Shown in pieces: positions 1-8,370 of a DNA stretch of 64,000 bases. The translations under genes were made by a program, and so were the position numbers. Positions within the stretch are counted from its first letter, which is position 1, and every line of letters begins with the position of its first letter. Location of the stretch: positions 186,001-250,000 of the forward strand of contig CAKTAV010000001.1 of assembly GCA_934532985.1 (NCBI GenBank). Direction: 5' to 3'. The notes beneath the pieces are model-generated. The model searched no databases, was not told the origin of the DNA, and worked only from the letters and a program-made list of their open reading frames with translations. This DNA is from an uncultured Butyricicoccus sp. (GTDB lineage Bacteria; Bacillota; Clostridia; Oscillospirales; Butyricicoccaceae).

Positions 1-1472
1 ACGTCAAAGATTTCCTTCTGCGTGTCGCGGAATTCCTGCGGTGCGCCTGCGGCAAACGTCCGTGTCTCATCCGAAACACCGTCGTCCGGTGCGGCAGTCG
101 TATTATCCACCGTAATAGTCCGCGTCGGAATGGCTTCGGTCTCCTCCACCATTCTCGCTTCCTCACGATCCTCCTGCGTCAGCGGGCGTGTCGCGTCCAG
201 TTCTTCATCCTCATAGTCCGACAGAATCACCGTCGCGTCCTCGTCATCCTCCGGATCAAACTCGTCCACCTCTGGCATACCCGGCACCGGACGCAACGCG
301 CAAACCAGCGCCCAGATCGTCAGAATCGCAAAGACGATGCATCCGATCACGTTGAATCCCGTTCCCGGCAGATCCGCCATATTCCACTGTGCATACGTCA
401 TGTAACCACAGTACAGCAGCAAAATCGCATAGCCAAACAGCATCGGCTTGTACTGCCGTCCGCGGTAGCACAGCACTGAGATCAACAGCACCAGTTCAAA
501 GTGTGTCGTCTGCGCCACAACCGTCAGGCACAGCGCAATCAGCAGCAGGATCGGACTGATGGCAACCAGTCCGCGCAGCAGCGGGTTATCAATCACCGGC
601 TTCGGCGTCTTCGGCTTCTTCTTGCTCTTCGGCTTGTCCGCCTTCGGCGCGGTGTATCCGCCGTTCGCCATCGTATTTACCGGCTGCGTGCTGTCGTCCG
701 TCGGCACCGCATTGTCTGCTGTCATATTTTCGTCGGCATACGCCGCATTTTCCTGTCCATACTGCGGCGCATTTTCCGCCACGCGCTTGTTTCTTCCAAA
801 CGAGAAACCGCCCGTCGGTGCGCCTTGTCTGCCAAAGCCCGGCGCCGTCCGTCTCCGGCTCGTGGCAAACTGTACGGCAATGCCAATGACACTCATCACC
901 GCACCCGCCAACATATTCGTGACCGTGCCGCTGCTCATGCCGGCCAGTGTCAGCGCCTGCGGGGCCGCGATAAAGCCCGCCAGACCGGTCAGAATAATCA
1001 TCACCGGCTTAAAGAACAGGACACCGGCGATACCAAACAGCACCGCACAAGCCAACACGATGATCAAGAAGATCGCGCTCGTCGCGCCGTCGCCCAGTCC
1101 AATTGCCGTTGCCGGAACGCTGCCCAGCAGCGCGCCAAAGCCCGCGCAGACGACAAACACCATCGCCTGATACAGATGGAAGAACAGATAGCCCACGAGC
1201 AGTGCACCGACCACCGCCGCCAGCGGCGTCGCAATTCCGCTCAGCGCACTGGGCAGATAGCTCGCCGCGACATAGCTGCACAGCACCGCACCGATACCTG
1301 CACCGACCACGCCGCACACCCAGCGCGACAGGCGATAGCCCATAAAACAGCTCAGCAGGCCAAGCACCAGCAATATCACATTGCTGATCGTACCCAGCGA
1401 CTGAATCATGCCGGCCCAATTCAGTCCGGTCGAAACAAAGTCGCCCAAGCCTAAGTTTGTTAACATGTCCAT
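1..1472 (-). CDS. Polytopic membrane protein, DUF4203-like, partial (cut by left edge)
   Basis: Open reading frame on the minus strand starting at an ATG (1472) behind a good AGGAGG site and running off the window, about 490 codons visible. The N-terminal ~200 residues hold a series of glycine/alanine-rich membrane segments (GYRLSRWVCGVVGAGIG, LVGYLFFHLYQAMVFVVC) resembling the seven-helix DUF4203 fold. A charged linker of lysine/proline repeats (about residues 215-290) follows, then three or four more helices and an acidic tail rich in D, E and T. It lies 25 bp after the amidase gene and is probably co-transcribed with it and the zinc-ribbon protein. Function is unknown; the family assignment is inferred from topology. 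The C-terminus is outside the window. Confidence 0.7.
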   Translation of the reverse strand, partial: MDMLTNLGLGDFVSTGLNWAGMIQSLGTISNVILLVLGLLSCFMGYRLSRWVCGVVGAGIGAVLCSYVAASYLPSALSGIATPLAAVVGALLVGYLFFHLYQAMVFVVCAGFGALLGSVPATAIGLGDGATSAIFLIIVLACAVLFGIAGVLFFKPVMIILTGLAGFIAAPQALTLAGMSSGTVTNMLAGAVMSVIGIAVQFATSRRRTAPGFGRQGAPTGGFSFGRNKRVAENAPQYGQENAAYADENMTADNAVPTDDSTQPVNTMANGGYTAPKADKPKSKKKPKTPKPVIDNPLLRGLVAISPILLLIALCLTVVAQTTHFELVLLISVLCYRGRQYKPMLFGYAILLLYCGYMTYAQWNMADLPGTGFNVIGCIVFAILTIWALVCALRPVPGMPEVDEFDPEDDEDATVILSDYEDEELDATRPLTQEDREEARMVEETEAIPTRTITVDNTTAAPDDGVSDETRTFAAGAPQEFRDTQKEIFD

Positions 1473-1497
1473 GATATGCACCTCCTGCGTCAAGCGT

Positions 1498-2310
1498 TCA
1501 GGACTGCTTCAACAGCCACTGCTCCGCTCCGTCTGCAATACCTCTTGCTATTTTTTCTCTGTATGTCTTGTCCGCCAGCTGGGCATCCTCCTCGGCATTG
1601 CTGAGAAATCCCACCTCAACCAGCACCGTCGGCACCTTGGACCAGTTAAAGCCGGTCAAATCACTTCGTTCCACTAAGCCGCGATCCTGCGCTCCGGTCT
1701 CCTTGACCATCGCCGCCTGAATGCACTTCGCCGCCTTTCGGCTCGGTTTCGCAATCTTCGGCGTTCCCAGTAAATCCCCCGCCGGAATCAAAGTGGAAAT
1801 TCCATGTGCCGTACTGTCCTCTGTTCCATCCGCATGAATGCGAATGCATAAATCCGCCTTTGCGTTGTTGGCAATCTCCGCACGCTCAATATTGCTCACC
1901 GCCGCGTGATGCGTCGTGCGCGTCAGAATCACGGTTGCGCCGTGCGCCTCCAGCCGTTTTTGTACCAGCTTGGACAGTGCCAGATTCAGCGCCTCCTCCG
2001 TCTGATACGTCCCCTCGGCGCCGCTGACATACGCCGGTTTGGTTTTCGACGAGTTGGGTGAAACCGCTTCCGACTTGTTCTCTGTCGTAATACCGTGTCC
2101 CGGGTCCAAGCAGATCACATATCCCGTGAGCGGCAACTCCTTCTGCGGCGCTTCCGCCGAACCAACGAGTGCGGAACCCGTCGTCTGGAATGCTGAACCG
2201 GACGCACTTCCCGCCTGTTTTTCCGGCAGCAAAAACGGATTGCTGCATCCGCACAGCACACCCACCAGTGTCATCAACACCGCCACACGAAGGCATCGCA
2301 TCAGCGCCAT
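1498..2310 (-). CDS. N-acetylmuramoyl-L-alanine amidase, lipoprotein (Amidase_3)
   Basis: Zinc peptidoglycan amidase cleaving the MurNAc-L-Ala bond at the outer face of the membrane. The N-terminus is a lipoprotein signal with lipobox LCGC near residues 20-23. The Amidase_3 domain follows: ICLDPGHG with the first zinc histidine, YQTEEALNLAL with a zinc glutamate, IRIHADG with the second histidine, and VLVEVGFLSNAEED with the catalytic glutamate. At 270 residues it is usual for a single-domain enzyme without cell-wall binding repeats. The gene overlaps the end of the zinc-ribbon/YARHG gene by 10 bp, indicating translational coupling. The neighbours suggest a cell-envelope role. The family call is firm; the physiological role is inferred. 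Confidence 0.93.
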   Translation of the reverse strand: MALMRCLRVAVLMTLVGVLCGCSNPFLLPEKQAGSASGSAFQTTGSALVGSAEAPQKELPLTGYVICLDPGHGITTENKSEAVSPNSSKTKPAYVSGAEGTYQTEEALNLALSKLVQKRLEAHGATVILTRTTHHAAVSNIERAEIANNAKADLCIRIHADGTEDSTAHGISTLIPAGDLLGTPKIAKPSRKAAKCIQAAMVKETGAQDRGLVERSDLTGFNWSKVPTVLVEVGFLSNAEEDAQLADKTYREKIARGIADGAEQWLLKQS

Positions 2311-3011
2311 CCCATCGACTCCTCATAGGCGACAATCGTGTTGACGTTCGCCTTTTCAATCGAATTCAGCCGGGAGGTCACAGTGGATTCCGTACAGCTC
2401 TCGTCGCGCACATACCACGACTTTGCCGAAAAATAATTTTTCCAGCGTTCCGTGGTAAACGCATAGCCGTGACGGGCATAAATCTCATTGCGAATTGCCG
2501 CAACCGTATCCTGTCCCAGTCCGCTCAGATCGGACGAGGAAATGTACTCCGTGTCCGTCGGCCACAGATAGCCCGAGCTTTTCACGTTGTCGTAATAATC
2601 ATCCTGTCGATGATGGGTGTCATAATAATAGTAATTATTGTGAATCGTCGTCGTGCCGGAATCCTCGGTGTCCTCCGAGCTTTTTTCTTTCGCACTGGTC
2701 GTGTCCTCGGTTTGCTCGGTCTGCTGCTGTGTCGTCACCTGGCTGGACTGCTCCTGCTGAATCGCCGCCAGCTGTGCCTGCTGCTTACCGCGCGTGAGTA
2801 TCGTAAAGCAAATAATCGCCGCCACCGCAACAACCGCAATCAAGGCAATTACCGCAATGATAATACCATTGTTATTGCGCGGCGGACGGGACGGTTCACT
2901 GTAATTCGGCTGCCGATGCGGAGGCTGAGCAGGCTGCTGCACGTGGGAACCACATGCATCACAGAACTCTGCCCCATCCCGCAGACGGGCGCCGCAATTT
3001 TTACAGTACAT
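2301..3011 (-). CDS. Zinc-ribbon membrane protein with C-terminal YARHG domain
   Basis: Protein of 236 residues. The N-terminal zinc ribbon has CKNCG and CDACG pairs (residues about 3-23). A basic/proline linker follows, then one transmembrane helix (about 55-80), a Q/T/E-rich low-complexity stretch, and a C-terminal YARHG domain (NEIYARHGYAF) of the type found on extracellular parts of Firmicutes proteins. The likely topology is zinc ribbon in the cytoplasm and YARHG outside. The start is the ATG at 3011 behind AGGAGG; an upstream ATG at 3038 lacks a ribosome site. First gene of an operon with the amidase and a large membrane protein, driven by the promoter at 3056-3084. Molecular function is unknown. 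Confidence 0.85.
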   Translation of the reverse strand: MYCKNCGARLRDGAEFCDACGSHVQQPAQPPHRQPNYSEPSRPPRNNNGIIIAVIALIAVVAVAAIICFTILTRGKQQAQLAAIQQEQSSQVTTQQQTEQTEDTTSAKEKSSEDTEDSGTTTIHNNYYYYDTHHRQDDYYDNVKSSGYLWPTDTEYISSSDLSGLGQDTVAAIRNEIYARHGYAFTTERWKNYFSAKSWYVRDESCTESTVTSRLNSIEKANVNTIVAYEESMGWR

Positions 3012-3055
3012 ATGAATCCTCCTAAATTGTTCTCTCAATATAAAAATACAGAATG

Positions 3056-3084
3056 ATTATAGCATATTTACCTGTTCTTGTCAC
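3056..3084 (-). promoter_or_regulatory. Sigma-A-type promoter for the zinc-ribbon/amidase operon
   Basis: On the minus strand GTGACA and TATAAT are separated by exactly 17 bp, with the start codon about 45 bp downstream. Confidence 0.7.
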
Positions 3085-3230
3085 GTTTTCCTGCCAATTT
3101 GTCAAATTTTCAGCGTATTCTCTCCATCCCCGAAAAACAACGGACGCCGATCCTCTTTTGCTCCAAGCTGACCGACGCCCACTCTTATTCGGTTATTTTG
3201 TCTTCTTTGCCTTTGCTGCTGCGGACTCGC

Positions 3231-3635
3231 TCACGCCGTCTCTTTCTTTCGGCCGGAAGATATCCGCATCAGAATGATCGTAATACGCGGGAAAATCATC
3301 GGTATTACGACCGCAAAGCCCTGAAAGCATGGCAGCCAAAAGCCCAGTACAATGACAGCCGCCATCACCGCCACACGAATCGTGTACGACCGCACGGAAA
3401 CAATTCGCGCCGCCTTAGCTGCCTCTGCTTTCAGCGATTTCTGCACGGAAAGCGCCATCAGGAAAAAGTTTGCGACAGTAAAGCCTCCGCCCAGCAGCGC
3501 ACCGAACACAACTGGCCAGCCAAAGGCGCCGAATACGGCGAAGATCACTATCATCAGCACGCACATCGCCGCCGTGCCGATTGCGATATTCTTGGTTTCC
3601 GTCAGCACCGCCGGTTCTATCTTCCTATTGCTCAT
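3231..3635 (-). CDS. ATP synthase subunit I-like four-helix membrane protein
   Basis: Small membrane protein of 134 residues with four predicted helices, arranged as two hairpins around a basic cytoplasmic loop (QKSLKAEAAKAARIVSVRSY). This layout, and the glycine-rich GALLGGGFTVANFFLM segment of helix 2, resemble the ATP-synthase-I/AtpI family, which helps assemble or supply ions to the c-ring. No ATP synthase genes are in the window, so the role is uncertain. The start at 3635 (MSNRK) follows an AAAGGATG ribosome site; an earlier ATG at 3674 lies 6 bp inside the preceding gene. It sits 32 bp after the 2-hydroxyacid dehydrogenase and may be co-transcribed with it. Confidence 0.6.
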   Translation of the reverse strand: MSNRKIEPAVLTETKNIAIGTAAMCVLMIVIFAVFGAFGWPVVFGALLGGGFTVANFFLMALSVQKSLKAEAAKAARIVSVRSYTIRVAVMAAVIVLGFWLPCFQGFAVVIPMIFPRITIILMRISSGRKKETA

Positions 3636-3667
3636 CTCGTCATCCTTTCGCTTGAACGCATTTTCTC

Positions 3668-4624
3668 TCAGCACACCGTGTTGACCGGATGACCGTCACA
3701 AAACGCCTTCAAGTTGTCAATCGTGATTTCCATCAGACGCTTGCGCGGCTCGTCCGTCGCCCACGCAAAATGCGGCGTCAGCGTGCAGTTTGGCGCGCCC
3801 AGCAGCGGATTGTCCCACCGCATCGGCTCCACGGAAATGACATCCGCACCATATCCCGCCAGCGTACCGGCGCGCAGGGCATCTGCCACCGCCTTTTCCT
3901 CCACCAGCGGACCGCGGGCGGTGTTGATTAGATACGCCGTCGGCTTGAGCCACGCCAGTGTCTCGGCATTGACCATATGTTTGGTCTGCTCGGTCAGCGG
4001 CGCACACAGGCTCACCGCGTCCGCCCCCCGAAATCCCTCTTCCAGCGTGACAAACGGCGCACCCTCTACCTCCGGTGTCGTGCTCGGGTCACGCGGCACA
4101 ACCACCGTGCGCATACCAAACGCCTGCGCCAGATGAATCACCTGCCGCCCGATGCGTCCCGCACCGACCACACACATGGTCTTTCCGCTCAGACTTAGAA
4201 TCGGATAATTCCAGAAGGAGAAATCCGCGCTGCGACACCAGTCACCGTTGTGCACCGCCTGACTGTGCTCTCCGACCCGCATACACAGCTCCAGCAGGTG
4301 GGCAAACACGGTCTGTGCGACGGATTCCGTCGCATACGCCGGAACGTTCGTCACCACAATGCCATGCTCGCGGCAATAGTCTATATCCACAATGTTATAT
4401 CCCGTCGCCGTCACGCCGATATAGCGCACAGATGGGCACTGCTCCAGCACCTCAGCGTCCAGCACAACCTTGTTGGTCAGTACCGCCTCTGCGCGTCCAA
4501 TCCGCTTGACCACGTCCTTTGGCGCGGTACGGTCATATACCTCTATCTCGCTGAATGCCGAAATCGGCTCCCAGCTCATGTCGCCGGGATTCATCGCATG
4601 TCCGTCCAGAATCACTGTTTTCAT
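3668..4624 (-). CDS. D-2-hydroxyacid dehydrogenase (glycerate dehydrogenase-like)
   Basis: NAD(P)H-dependent oxidoreductase of 318 residues interconverting a 2-oxoacid and its D-2-hydroxyacid. The nucleotide-binding loop is VVGAGRIGRQV, and the family signature is LINTARGPLVEEKAV with the substrate-binding arginine. The catalytic glutamate lies in DVISVEP and the catalytic histidine in LTPHFAWA. The length is typical of hydroxypyruvate reductase/glycerate dehydrogenase. The ATG at 4624 follows an AAAGGATG site; an in-frame ATG 126 bp upstream has no ribosome site and is not used here. The exact substrate cannot be read from the sequence; glycerate/hydroxypyruvate is the best guess from overall resemblance. 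Confidence 0.9.
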   Translation of the reverse strand: MKTVILDGHAMNPGDMSWEPISAFSEIEVYDRTAPKDVVKRIGRAEAVLTNKVVLDAEVLEQCPSVRYIGVTATGYNIVDIDYCREHGIVVTNVPAYATESVAQTVFAHLLELCMRVGEHSQAVHNGDWCRSADFSFWNYPILSLSGKTMCVVGAGRIGRQVIHLAQAFGMRTVVVPRDPSTTPEVEGAPFVTLEEGFRGADAVSLCAPLTEQTKHMVNAETLAWLKPTAYLINTARGPLVEEKAVADALRAGTLAGYGADVISVEPMRWDNPLLGAPNCTLTPHFAWATDEPRKRLMEITIDNLKAFCDGHPVNTVC

Positions 4625-4739
4625 AATACATCCTTTCTCCGTCTTCGCTCGGGACTTGTATTGTATCACATTGATTATGCGAGAACCATACGTTACTCGC
4701 AACCGTATAGAGTATTTTATTTCAAAACAGCAGACATTC

Positions 4740-5123
4740 TTACCGTTCAAACGACAGATACCGCGTCCCCTGAAATGTCAGCCTGCCCTCGTCTCCCTCT
4801 GCCAGCATTCCGTATTCTGTGCCGGACAGCGACAGCTCGATCCGATCGCCGCTTTCCACCTCAAACGTCACATAGTATGTCGTGTGCACCGTGGTATGGT
4901 ACCCATGTGCGCCGGACGTATCTCCGGCGATCGGCTGATTGTGCTGCGTCGTGCTCTGCCGTTTCGCCACGACCTTTGCCGCCACGGTCAGCCGTGGAGA
5001 ATGATTATTTTTATTCCACGTGCCGACGCCGCGCATCACTGACGTGATAATAATCGCAATCGCTGCAATAAAGATGATAAAACCGGCGCAAACGATCAGT
5101 AATGTGATTGATGCGTTTACCAT
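4740..5123 (-). CDS. DUF2500-type single-pass membrane protein
   Basis: Protein of 127 residues. One N-terminal transmembrane helix (about 5-30, ITLLIVCAGFIIFIAAIAII) is followed by a compact soluble domain whose strands alternate as LTVAAKVVAKRQ, YYVTFEVESGDRIELSLSG and EGRLTFQGTRYLSFER. This matches the DUF2500 family of Firmicutes, which has no known function. The start at 5123 is chosen because AAGGGG lies 10 bp upstream; ATGs further up lack ribosome sites. A TGGTATACTG extended -10 sits about 100 bp upstream (5221-5230). It is followed by the 2-hydroxyacid dehydrogenase gene on the same strand. Confidence 0.75.
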   Translation of the reverse strand: MVNASITLLIVCAGFIIFIAAIAIIITSVMRGVGTWNKNNHSPRLTVAAKVVAKRQSTTQHNQPIAGDTSGAHGYHTTVHTTYYVTFEVESGDRIELSLSGTEYGMLAEGDEGRLTFQGTRYLSFER

Positions 5124-5220
5124 TGCAAAAATCCCCTTTCTCACCATAATAGGTTTTCTGCGCGCAGCGATACCGTACAAGTAAATCCCCCGCATCCACT
5201 GCGCGTTTGTTTTCCGACTA

Positions 5221-5230
5221 CAGTATACCA
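5221..5230 (-). promoter_or_regulatory. Candidate extended -10 promoter for the DUF2500 gene
   Basis: The minus strand reads TGGTATACTG, a TGn-extended -10. No good -35 box is visible at 17 bp. Confidence 0.35.
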
Positions 5231-5254
5231 CATCATTCGGCATCCTGCCTATAT

Positions 5255-5305
5255 GCAAAAACCGCTCTGTACCGACACAAGCTGTGTAGGCAGAGAGCGG
5301 TTCTT
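5255..5305 (-). terminator. Rho-independent terminator-like hairpin
   Basis: AACCGCTCT pairs with AGAGCGGTT across an ~24-nt loop; read on the minus strand it runs into TTTTTGC. It could end transcripts arriving from the pyrE side. Confidence 0.5.
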
Positions 5306-5360
5306 CCTTCGCTGTCGGATACATCGTATGGCAGTTGTTTGAAAACGGGATAACAATTTA

Positions 5361-5394
5361 GGGTCTGTTGCAACATATAAAATGCAACAGGCCC
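5361..5394. repeat. Inverted repeat in the pyrE/DUF2500 gap
   Basis: GGGTCTGTTGCA and TGCAACAGGCCC form 12-bp arms with one wobble pair around a 10-nt loop. Only a short T-run follows on the plus strand, so terminator activity is uncertain. Confidence 0.5.
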
Positions 5395-5440
5395 TTTGAT
5401 GATTGCACTATACGCTATAATAGCCACGATTCTTTCGTAG

Positions 5441-5459
5441 GGGACGGGTTCCCCGTCCC
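5441..5459. repeat. GGGACGGG/CCCGTCCC hairpin
   Basis: Eight-base perfect arms around a 3-nt loop. It lies in a 660-bp gap without a credible gene between the DUF2500 gene and pyrE. The rest of this gap (about 5500-5720) is made of repeat-module fragments. Confidence 0.5.
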
Positions 5460-5640
5460 GCAGAAACAGAGCAGATTATCACTGTTTTCAGATAAAACTA
5501 TCTATAATTGCAAATTTTAATCCCTTCAGTCAATTGCTACGGAATTGCCAGTCCTGCTTTCGCTTCGCTCACATGCCACTGGCATGACGCAGCCCGTTGC
5601 ATCAAGGGACGCCTTTGGTGCGCGCCATTTAACTATCAGC

Positions 5641-5716
5641 GCTTAGAGTAAATCTCTCGTTTGGCTCCCCTTGCAGAACAAGGGGAGCTGTTGGCGAAGC
5701 CAACTGAGGGGATCTG
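5641..5716 (+). repeat. Repeat modules: boundary motif plus CTCCCCTTG hairpin
   Basis: Starts with the boundary motif TTAGAGTAAATCTCTCG. A perfect hairpin CTCCCCTTG/CAAGGGGAG (5665-5687) follows, then TTGGC/GCCAA (5691-5703) and ACTGAGGGG. Related CCCCTTGCACAAGGGG blocks occur near 25262, 55290 and 63290, each next to a boundary motif. Non-coding. Confidence 0.7.
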
Positions 5717-5781
5717 AACCAACAGTTACTACCTGTTTTATGTCGATTAACCGCGTAAATCTCACCACACCTCACGACACA

Positions 5782-6444
5782 TCAAAATACGCAGTACTGC
5801 TCCATATACGCTTCCATCTTCGGCAGGATTTCGGCATACGTTCCCTGCTGCTGGAGATATTCATGAATGTCGCGCACATCGATCAGCGAATGCACCTTGA
5901 TGCCAAACTCCTCGCCGACCTCCATCACAGCGGTCTTGCCCGGATTCTGGCCTACTTCGCAGCGATTGACCGAAATGAACATATCGGTTACCTTGACATC
6001 TGCACAGCCAAACAGAATCGGCAGTGTCTCGCGGATGGCCGTGCCCGCCGTGATAACATCCTCAATGATGATAATACGGTCGCCGTCCACCGGCTTATAG
6101 CCGACAATCGAGCCGCCCTCGCCGTGATCCTTGGCTTCCTTGCGGTTGAAGAAAAATGGCTTGTCAATGCCGTAGTTGCGCGCCATCGCTCCGGCAACCG
6201 ACGTTGCCAGCGGAATGCCCTTGTATGCCGGGCCAAACATCGCGTCAAAGTCCTCACCAATGGTCTCCTTGACCAGCGCCGCATAGAACTCGCCCAACTT
6301 GGAGGTCTGAAGACCGGTCTTGTAATTGCCCGTGTTGACAAAGTACGGCGTGTTGCGTCCGCTCTTGGTCACAAAATCACCGAAGCGCAGTACGTCTGCG
6401 CTCATCATAAATTCAATAAATTCCTTTTTTGCCTGCGTCAGCAT
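5782..6444 (-). CDS. pyrE: Orotate phosphoribosyltransferase
   Basis: Transfers the ribose 5-phosphate group of PRPP to orotate to make OMP in pyrimidine synthesis. The PRPP-binding motif IIIIEDVITAGTA lies around residues 120-132, the flexible-loop lysines in RKEAKDHGEGG, and the N-terminal FGDFVTKSGR(N)TPYF block is typical of the family. At 220 residues it is normal length. The ATG at 6444 follows AAAGGGAAG; a further ATG 63 bp upstream is in the terminator region of rpiA and is unlikely. It lies alone downstream of rpiA, separated by a terminator, with no other pyr genes visible. Confidence 0.95.
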   Translation of the reverse strand: MLTQAKKEFIEFMMSADVLRFGDFVTKSGRNTPYFVNTGNYKTGLQTSKLGEFYAALVKETIGEDFDAMFGPAYKGIPLATSVAGAMARNYGIDKPFFFNRKEAKDHGEGGSIVGYKPVDGDRIIIIEDVITAGTAIRETLPILFGCADVKVTDMFISVNRCEVGQNPGKTAVMEVGEEFGIKVHSLIDVRDIHEYLQQQGTYAEILPKMEAYMEQYCVF

Positions 6445-6512
6445 GGAAATCTTCCCTTTCTGTGTTTGGATTGTCCTCAGTATACCAGAAAACCGCTGCT
6501 CCGACAAGCGGG

Positions 6513-6548
6513 TAAAAAAACAGCCGACAGCGCACAGCTGCCGACTGT
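6513..6548 (-). terminator. Terminator of rpiA
   Basis: Read on the minus strand, CAGTCGGCAGC and GCTGTCGGCTG form a stem followed by TTTTTTTAC. Confidence 0.85.
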
Positions 6549-6559
6549 ATCCTATTCTC

Positions 6560-7249
6560 TTAGAGATTCGGGTTCTGGATGGTGGTGATTCCGTCTGCGC
6601 CCGCCGAGATAATCAGGTCAGTGCAGTTAAGGAAAAATCCGGTTTCCAGAACACCCAGCGTGCCCTTCAGGAAGGCCTCCATTGCGGCATAGTCCTTGCC
6701 GAACTTGGAGTTCGTGTACTTGGTGTCCAGAATGTAATTGTGGTTGTTGGTGACAAAGGTCGAACCGTCTGCATTCTTGCGCAGCACCGGCTCAAAGCCC
6801 GCCTCTTCCATCTTCTTGATTACATGCTTGTAGCCAAACGGCAGAATCTCAACCGGCAGACCGAAATCGCCGATTTCCTTGACCAGCTTCGCGCTATGGC
6901 AAACCCAGATGTTGTACTTTGCGCTGCGTGCGACAATTTTCTCACGGAACAGCGCACCGCCGCCGCCTTTGATGCCGTTAAACTGCGGGTCAACCTCATC
7001 CACGCCATCAATGCAGATATCCAGCACCGGCGCATCGTTCGTGTCCAGCAGCGGGATGCCCAGGCTCTTTGCCTGCTCCGTGGAGGCATCCGACGTGGAA
7101 ACGCACTGAATCTTCAGACCTTCCTCCTTGACGCGCTGACCCAGCTTCTCAATCAGATAATATGCCGTGGAGCCGGTGCCGATACCGACGAGCATTCCGT
7201 CCTTGACATACTTGGCCGCTTCATAGCCCGCCATCTGCTTTTCATTCAT
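6560..7249 (-). CDS. rpiA: Ribose-5-phosphate isomerase A
   Basis: Interconverts ribose 5-phosphate and ribulose 5-phosphate in the non-oxidative pentose phosphate pathway, supplying the precursor of PRPP. Family signatures are VGIGTGSTAYYLIEKL near the N-terminus, DGVDEVDPQFNGIKGGGGAL with the catalytic aspartates, and ARSAKYNIWV followed by the conserved lysine. Length 229, normal. The start at 7249 (MNEKQ) follows a GAGGTGAGC site; the ATG at 7285 would add 12 residues without a ribosome site. It has its own promoter divergent from the lipid kinase and its own terminator. Confidence 0.95.
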   Translation of the reverse strand: MNEKQMAGYEAAKYVKDGMLVGIGTGSTAYYLIEKLGQRVKEEGLKIQCVSTSDASTEQAKSLGIPLLDTNDAPVLDICIDGVDEVDPQFNGIKGGGGALFREKIVARSAKYNIWVCHSAKLVKEIGDFGLPVEILPFGYKHVIKKMEEAGFEPVLRKNADGSTFVTNNHNYILDTKYTNSKFGKDYAAMEAFLKGTLGVLETGFFLNCTDLIISAGADGITTIQNPNL

Positions 7250-7299
7250 TTCGCTCACCTCATCATAGTATTCCAAAAGCAGCATTCGCTTCTGATGCT

Positions 7300-7328
7300 A
7301 TTCTAATACACAATGCGGCATCGTGCAA
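7300..7328 (-). promoter_or_regulatory. Promoter of rpiA
   Basis: Minus strand TTGCAC, 17-bp spacer, TAGAAT; about 50 bp before the rpiA start codon. Confidence 0.55.
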
Positions 7329-7377
7329 GGTTTTTCCCCATTTCTCGAAAATAAGTGCCGGAAACCGTTGCAAATTG

Positions 7378-7407
7378 TTGTTGCTATGCCGCGTCCTATG
7401 GTATACT
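7378..7407 (+). promoter_or_regulatory. Candidate promoter of the lipid kinase gene
   Basis: TTGTTG, 18-bp spacer, TATACT, about 28 bp before the start codon at 7435. Confidence 0.5.
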
Positions 7408-7434
7408 GATAGCAATACACAGCGAGGTGACGAC

Positions 7435-8370
7435 ATGAAACATATCTTTCTCCTAAACCCCGCAGCCGGCAGCGGACACAACATCCCGCGCCTGCTGCCG
7501 CGCATTCGTGCGGCCTCCCATAACACCGGGATTCCCTATACGTTATATGAGACAAAGGCGCCCGGCGACGCCGTGTCGCTGATCCAGCGCTGCGCCGCAA
7601 CCGGAGAGCGCTTTCGTTTTTACGCCTGCGGCGGCGATGGAACACTCAATGAAGCCGCACGCGGTGCGCTGTCGCACCCCAATATTGAAATTGCCTGCGT
7701 TCCCTGCGGCACAGGAAATGATTTGGTTCGCAATTTTGGCGGCGCTTCTCGCTTTTTTCCGCTGGAACAGCAGATGCGCAGCATTGCTTGCCCGATTGAT
7801 GTCATCACCTCGAATACCGGCAATCTGGCGATCAACATTGTCAACATCGGCTTTGACTGCAACGTCGCCGACGGCGCACAGGATATGAAAAAGCTGCCGC
7901 TGGTTGCCGGACCGGTGGCATATCTGCTCTCCCTTGCAGATGAATTCACCTGCCCAATTTATCAGAAAATGGCGATTTCCACCGATCACGGACCGATGCA
8001 GGTGGGCAACTTCCTACTCTGCGCCATCGGCAACGGCGGCTACTGCGGCGGCGGCTTTCACGCCCTTCCCCATGCCGATCTGACCGATGGGCTCATGGAC
8101 ATCAGCACGGTTCGCGCCATGCCGCGTCGGGAAATTCTGCCGCTGCTGCCGCGCTACCGTACCGGTTCGTATCTGTCTCATCCGCTGGCACAGAAATATG
8201 TTCATATGGAAACCTGCCGCCACGTGCATATCCGCACGCCGAAGCCGGTGCGCGTCAGCTTTGACGGGGAAATTATCCGCACGGATTCGCTCAAGCTGGA
8301 TATTCAGCCCGGCGCAGTGCGGTTTTGTATTCCTGTCGCTGCGACGCACTGCGCTACATCGCCGCGTTGA
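7435..8370 (+). CDS. Diacylglycerol/lipid kinase (DAGK catalytic domain, YegS-like)
   Basis: Phosphorylates diacylglycerol or a related lipid at the inner membrane face, recycling it to phosphatidic acid. The N-terminal nucleotide domain shows FLLNPAAGSG and the signature CGGDGTLNEAARG (about residues 65-77), then VPCGTGNDLVRNFG. The C-terminal beta-rich domain ends with VRVSFDGEIIRTD. The ATG at 7435 follows GAGGTGACGAC. Residues 301-311 and the stop codon are encoded by repeat module R1 (8335-8448), so the natural C-terminus has been replaced or extended by repeat DNA. The enzyme is otherwise complete at 311 residues. The exact lipid substrate is unknown. Confidence 0.9.
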   Translation: MKHIFLLNPAAGSGHNIPRLLPRIRAASHNTGIPYTLYETKAPGDAVSLIQRCAATGERFRFYACGGDGTLNEAARGALSHPNIEIACVPCGTGNDLVRNFGGASRFFPLEQQMRSIACPIDVITSNTGNLAINIVNIGFDCNVADGAQDMKKLPLVAGPVAYLLSLADEFTCPIYQKMAISTDHGPMQVGNFLLCAIGNGGYCGGGFHALPHADLTDGLMDISTVRAMPRREILPLLPRYRTGSYLSHPLAQKYVHMETCRHVHIRTPKPVRVSFDGEIIRTDSLKLDIQPGAVRFCIPVAATHCATSPR

